From the NCBI GenBank assembly GCA_030549775.1, contig CM060177.1, forward strand, positions 87,701,236-87,765,235: 64,000 nucleotides of DNA, read 5' to 3'. Both the position numbers and the translations under genes were made by a program. The notes beneath the pieces are model-generated. The model had not been told where the DNA came from and made no database searches. It saw nothing but the letters and a program-made list of their open reading frames with translations. Shown here in pieces: positions 60,314 through 64,000 of this stretch (within the stretch, counting starts at the first letter, position 1; each line of letters begins with the position of its first letter). The stretch is from Tamarix chinensis (Eukaryota > Streptophyta > Magnoliopsida > Caryophyllales > Tamaricaceae).

Positions 60314-63300
60314 CATGTGTGCGTGTGTAGCATGAATCGGGGAAGGAAGAAAGGCAAGGGAGGCGTGTGATGATGATGATGGTGATGGTGCAACTGCAAG
60401 GTGATGATGATGATGATGTTTGCAGAGGATATTGTGGAGGAGGGTAGTAGCTGCAGAGTGAGGGTGGTGATAGTTTTATGTATGCGTTGCATGAGAAATA
60501 AAATGGCAGGGGGAGTGTGCAGGGTATGCACATTGGGTGTGAAGGTCCGGTAGGGATAAGGGAGTAAAAGGAGAAGAAGAAAAAGAAGAAAGGAAGTGAG
60601 GTGATGGGTGATGGATGCATAAAGGTGATGGTACAAGTAGGTAGACACAAGTTGCAAAATTTTTCAAATATTGCAGCTTGGACTAATGGGAGAAGGAAGA
60701 AGAAAGGGAATAAAAGGAAAAGGAAAACAATAGAAGGGTTGGGGATTAGTTTAGGGATGATTTTGGATTAGCCTTAAGGAATTAGGATTAGTGATAATTT
60801 TAGCAATTTTGATTTTGGTTTACGAATTACGATTTATCTAAGTAAAGGTTTCGGTTTTGGTTAAAGTTTTGGGATTAATAAATTAGGTTAATGCTAAAAT
60901 AATATTTCTTGATATTAGAATCAAATTAAGTTGTTAATGAGACTGGATTAGGCTAAGCAAATTTTTAGGGTATTACAACTCCTCACCTGCTATCCTTTTT
61001 GGTGACACCTCCTCCCTCTTACTTATTTAGTGTATTTTATTTAATAACTTATTATTATTATTATTATTATTATTGTTGTTATTATCATCATCATCATCAT
61101 CATCATCATCATTATCATTATTTGGTTAAGAAAATAAGGAAAAAAGGAAAAAGAGGTAGGAAGAAAGTGAAGTGACCTAGTTGATACTCTCTTTATAAGT
61201 AATGAACAAACATTTTCCCATGAGGCATAGGATTCTTACTTCAAGCCCGGAGCCCAACTAGGTAAGGATATAGTTAAGATTTTGGGTTGTGCTATGAATC
61301 TTATGTGTAAAGTTGTATTGTTATGTTATGTGTAAATATATGTATATGTGAACTAAGTATGTATGTGGTACAACTTGGCTTGAAAAGAGCTAAGGTATAG
61401 TGAGCATGACTTTCATTATGTGTTGCATCTGTGGTTAGAACTTGCTGTGGATGGACATGTTCTTATGTATGGTTGAAATATTATTATGTGTTTGTTTAGA
61501 GGCCTTAGGTGGTACTTGAGTGGCTATGGGAGATTAAAGAAAATAAAGAGGGTAGAGTGAGTGAGGTGATATGTGGAGAATATCCTCAGTGTCTTATGAA
61601 AGATGGTAGAGAATATAAAAGGAGAAATAAAAAAAAAAGAGGGGTTAGGGTGAAATCTTACATGGGAAGTGTGAACCTTGCATGGGGGTTTGTGCTTTGT
61701 ATAGGGGAAATATTTATGTGGAAAAATCTTGTTTGAAGGTTGACCATGGGGAGGAAAGTATGTTTTAGGTGGTTGATGTACTTGGGAAATTTTTAGTATG
61801 TTGGTTGATAGAAAGGTCCATAGGGGCATAAACTAGGGTTTTGGGGGGAACCCTAAGGATGGGGAAAGGTTGAGGAAGTTTGTTGAACCTTGATGTTATA
61901 ATGAGGGGTGTAACACATGCAGGGTGTAAGTCAACTCAAATGGAGGGTAGAGTTGTGTGCAGCAAGAGGGTATGGAAGAAGAAGGAAAATATTAGGATTT
62001 TCAGGGGTGACCAACTAGGGCATCATTATCACATGTGGGAATTGAGGAGTTGGGCTGTGAGGTTGGTGTTGAGGTGAGCATGGTGATGGTACTTGAATCA
62101 AGGGAGATGTGGGCTGAGTAAGGAGAGTAGAGGCAATGGCCACATAGGCTAGATTAGGGTTTCAAGAGGACCCTAGTGGGTGATGGTGAGTATAGGTGGA
62201 GAAATGGGAAAGTAGGCCTTGACCCATATATGTGAGGTTTCTAAGTTTGTTATGATGACGGTGGAAAGTGTCTAGGGGTTTTGAAATCTTAGAGGATGTT
62301 TATGCCCCCAAATTAAGGATAGGGTTGTTAGGAAGTCAGGGTTGGTAGAGTGGTAAAAGTTTGGGAGTGTCCCATAGGGTGTGCATATCTAGATGGGGTG
62401 TTACTTGTTGAATAAGTCATGAATAAAATACTAAACACTTAAACTAGAAGATCATTGAGCCAGACCTAAACTTAGGGTGTTTACTAATCCACTAGTTATA
62501 ATAGTGGCCAAGAGCATTTTGCCTTAGATTTGTATATATTACTAATCCAGTGGTTATAATAGTGGTCAGGTATGTTTTGCCCTAAGGTAGTATTTTTGGT
62601 CCGCTGGTTATAATAGTGGGGGTCCCAAGCTTAATAAGTTAAACCCTTGGATAGTAATAATTTATATAAAAGACACTAATCACTTATAGTAGAACACCAC
62701 ATGGGTTGGAACCAAACATAGGATATTTACTAGTCCACTTATCATAATAGTGGCCAAGAGTATTTTTCCCTAGAGATGTACATGTTTACCAATCCACCGG
62801 TTATAATAGTGGCCAGGCTCATTCTATCCTAAAGTAGTTATTCCTAGTTATAATAGTGGGGTCTCCATACTCATATGGATATAATTCAAGAGATGTATAA
62901 AGATGTTACTAATGGCTTAAACTTTGATAGGGGTAATTAATCTAATAAAACCTACTATTTACATAATATCTGTACTTTATGTTATCGTGCCTTGTCTTAG
63001 CTATATTTTTACCTTACTTAGTATGTAGCGTAGTGATCACCCTTATCATTGGTGCTACTCATTCCTACGAGCAGTGGCCCCTCCTCAATCTGTGCAGGTA
63101 GCAATGAGGCCCTAGAGAACTTCGTTGCTTACGATGAGCTGATTTGGGCACAGTGATGTTCTAATGTCCCTAGGGCGAGGCCAGAGAGAGTGTTCTCTAG
63201 ACTACTTCCCATTTATATTGCCTATTTTTATTCCCCCGTAGTGGGATTTTACTTTGTATTTTATATTTTATTTCAATGATGCACTGACTTTGACTCTTAC

Positions 63301-63513
63301 ATACTCTAGTATTTTTTGTATTCAATGATAGACTCCTTTATATTTTTAATCATCTATTATTATGGTTCTTTATTTTCTTTTAGTCTTGTGGTTATTACGA
63401 GGCTAGCCAGGGACCAGACTTATACTGATCACAGCTGTAGTACCTTCTATTTGGTGTATGATTTTTTTTTAAACAAATGAATTTTCTCGATTGTGATTTT
63501 TTGGGGTATTACA

Positions 63514-64000
63514 AACTCATGCACATACATGCTTCTACAACACTCACATAGTGTATATTACCATGAAACAATGCCATAAGACAATCATTCATAACATTTA
63601 TTACCTTGTACGGATCCCATATCGCCTGTTACAAAAGGATTATACTAACTACACTATAATGGCCCAAAAGTAAAAATTAAATAATATTTTAAGTTGAATG
63701 AGTATACCTTTCTCACATATATAGAATCAATCAACTTCGTTTAGTATCCAAGTATAGAAGGGGTATTGGCAAAGGATTGATCAAACTACCATCTTTGACA
63801 ATGGGGCATGCGAGAGTCCTAATCACACCTAACATGAAAAAAATCTAGGAAGTGTTTGTATATCCAAGTCTATTATAACACACATGTTAGAAATAGAAGC
63901 ATATGATCAACAAATATATAACCTAGATGATAGTCACAAAATTACCTTCAAGAGAGTTGCACATTTAGATATTAGAGGATCATTCGATCTAGATGGTATA
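63514..64000. other. Unassigned sequence at the right edge
   Basis: AT-rich, with no recognisable gene or element end. It flanks LTR copy 6 and may be host DNA or a further element cut by the window. Confidence 0.4.

Larger units (their letters stand above)
52588..60977 (+). mobile_element. Family-L LTR (copy 4), inserted in copy 6 and split by copy 5
   Basis: Begins TATAACACCCCGATTTTTAC (TG changed to TA) and ends AGGGTATTACA. It is flanked by ACCCC (52583-52587) and ACTCC (60978-60982), a duplication with one mismatch. Without copy 5 it is about 3.7 kb, shorter than its relatives. The cassette is at 52996-53060 and CACTATTCTT...GGTGGAACGG-type blocks are at 57890-58290. A (GT)n run lies at 60278-60311. 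Frames on the minus strand at 59807-60667 are compositional. Confidence 0.75.
52080..63513 (-). mobile_element. Family-L LTR (copy 6), minus strand, truncated at its left side and split by copy 4
   Basis: At the right its 5' end reads, inverted, TGTAATACCCCAAAAAATCAC (from 63513). The inverted hairpin cassette lies at 63017-63085, and inverted CCACCGGTTATAATAGTG blocks lie at 62490-62850. It continues to 60978, then resumes at 52587 with an inverted G-rich block (C-rich here: 52100-52587). The 3' part that should follow is missing, so the left boundary near 52080 is a truncation or a later rearrangement. The target duplication is therefore not found. Open frames in 52013-52639 are from C-rich LTR sequence. 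Confidence 0.7.

Noticed and set aside
59807..60667. Long minus-strand frames (169 and 243 residues) with His/Thr and Leu/Ser runs
   Set aside because: They read through (GT)n, (GAT)n and G-rich LTR sequence of copy 4; two frames overlap with equal openness, which points to composition.

Overview
The window is repeat-packed nuclear DNA of a flowering plant. It holds AT-rich intergenic sequence, Ty3/gypsy elements of Athila type primed by an Asp-tRNA-like site, CACTA transposons, TTTAGGG-type telomere-like repeats and long microsatellites. I cannot resolve the species, or whether it is a eudicot or a monocot. Nearly all coding sequence belongs to decayed transposons. The one likely host gene is a 59-codon reading frame at 47683-47862 behind a plausible TATA promoter.

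Left part (1-40148). The outermost layer is a >4.8 kb solo LTR of a family called 'family L' here (starts TGTAA-ACCCC, ends GGGG-ATTTCA); its first few hundred bases lie before the window. An Athila-like element on the minus strand (Athila-A, 3309-24141, target duplication AGGAA) sits in it. Athila-A carries two later insertions: a family-L solo LTR (6395-11190, duplication TCTCG) near the end of integrase, and a plus-strand non-autonomous Athila relative (Athila-B, 13393-19066, duplication CTCCT) in reverse transcriptase. To the right, a third family-L LTR (24808-39245, duplication GGTCA) entered the outer LTR and was itself hit by a 9.9 kb CACTA transposon (26405-36332, duplication CAT). That CACTA encodes a TNP2-type transposase and a spliced gene with a Ulp1-like cysteine protease domain; both are now broken.

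Middle part (40149-52080). This is the most host-like DNA. It contains a 2.1 kb non-autonomous CACTA (41151-43244, duplication AAA) with a 5S rRNA-like internal promoter segment. A (TA)n-flanked element (about 44003-46866) carries a 0.55 kb telomere-like array and gene-like exons. Then come the small host gene, a 371 bp insertion with an 8 bp duplication, three tandem copies of a related sequence, and AT-rich DNA with other transposon-like edges.

Right part (52080-63513) is again nested family-L LTRs: a minus-strand copy truncated on its left, a plus-strand copy inside it (52588-60977), and a third inside that (53163-57819, duplication TAGAA).

The target duplications give a relative order of events. 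The family-L LTRs share a TATA box (checked in three copies) and a cassette of short inverted repeats near their 5' end; one stem shows a compensatory base change. I see no CRISPR, operon, tRNA or complete rRNA gene. I found no convincing new multi-gene system. The best leads are the 5S-like promoter inside a CACTA, the structured cassette of family L, the telomere-array element with gene-like exons, and the small host gene.
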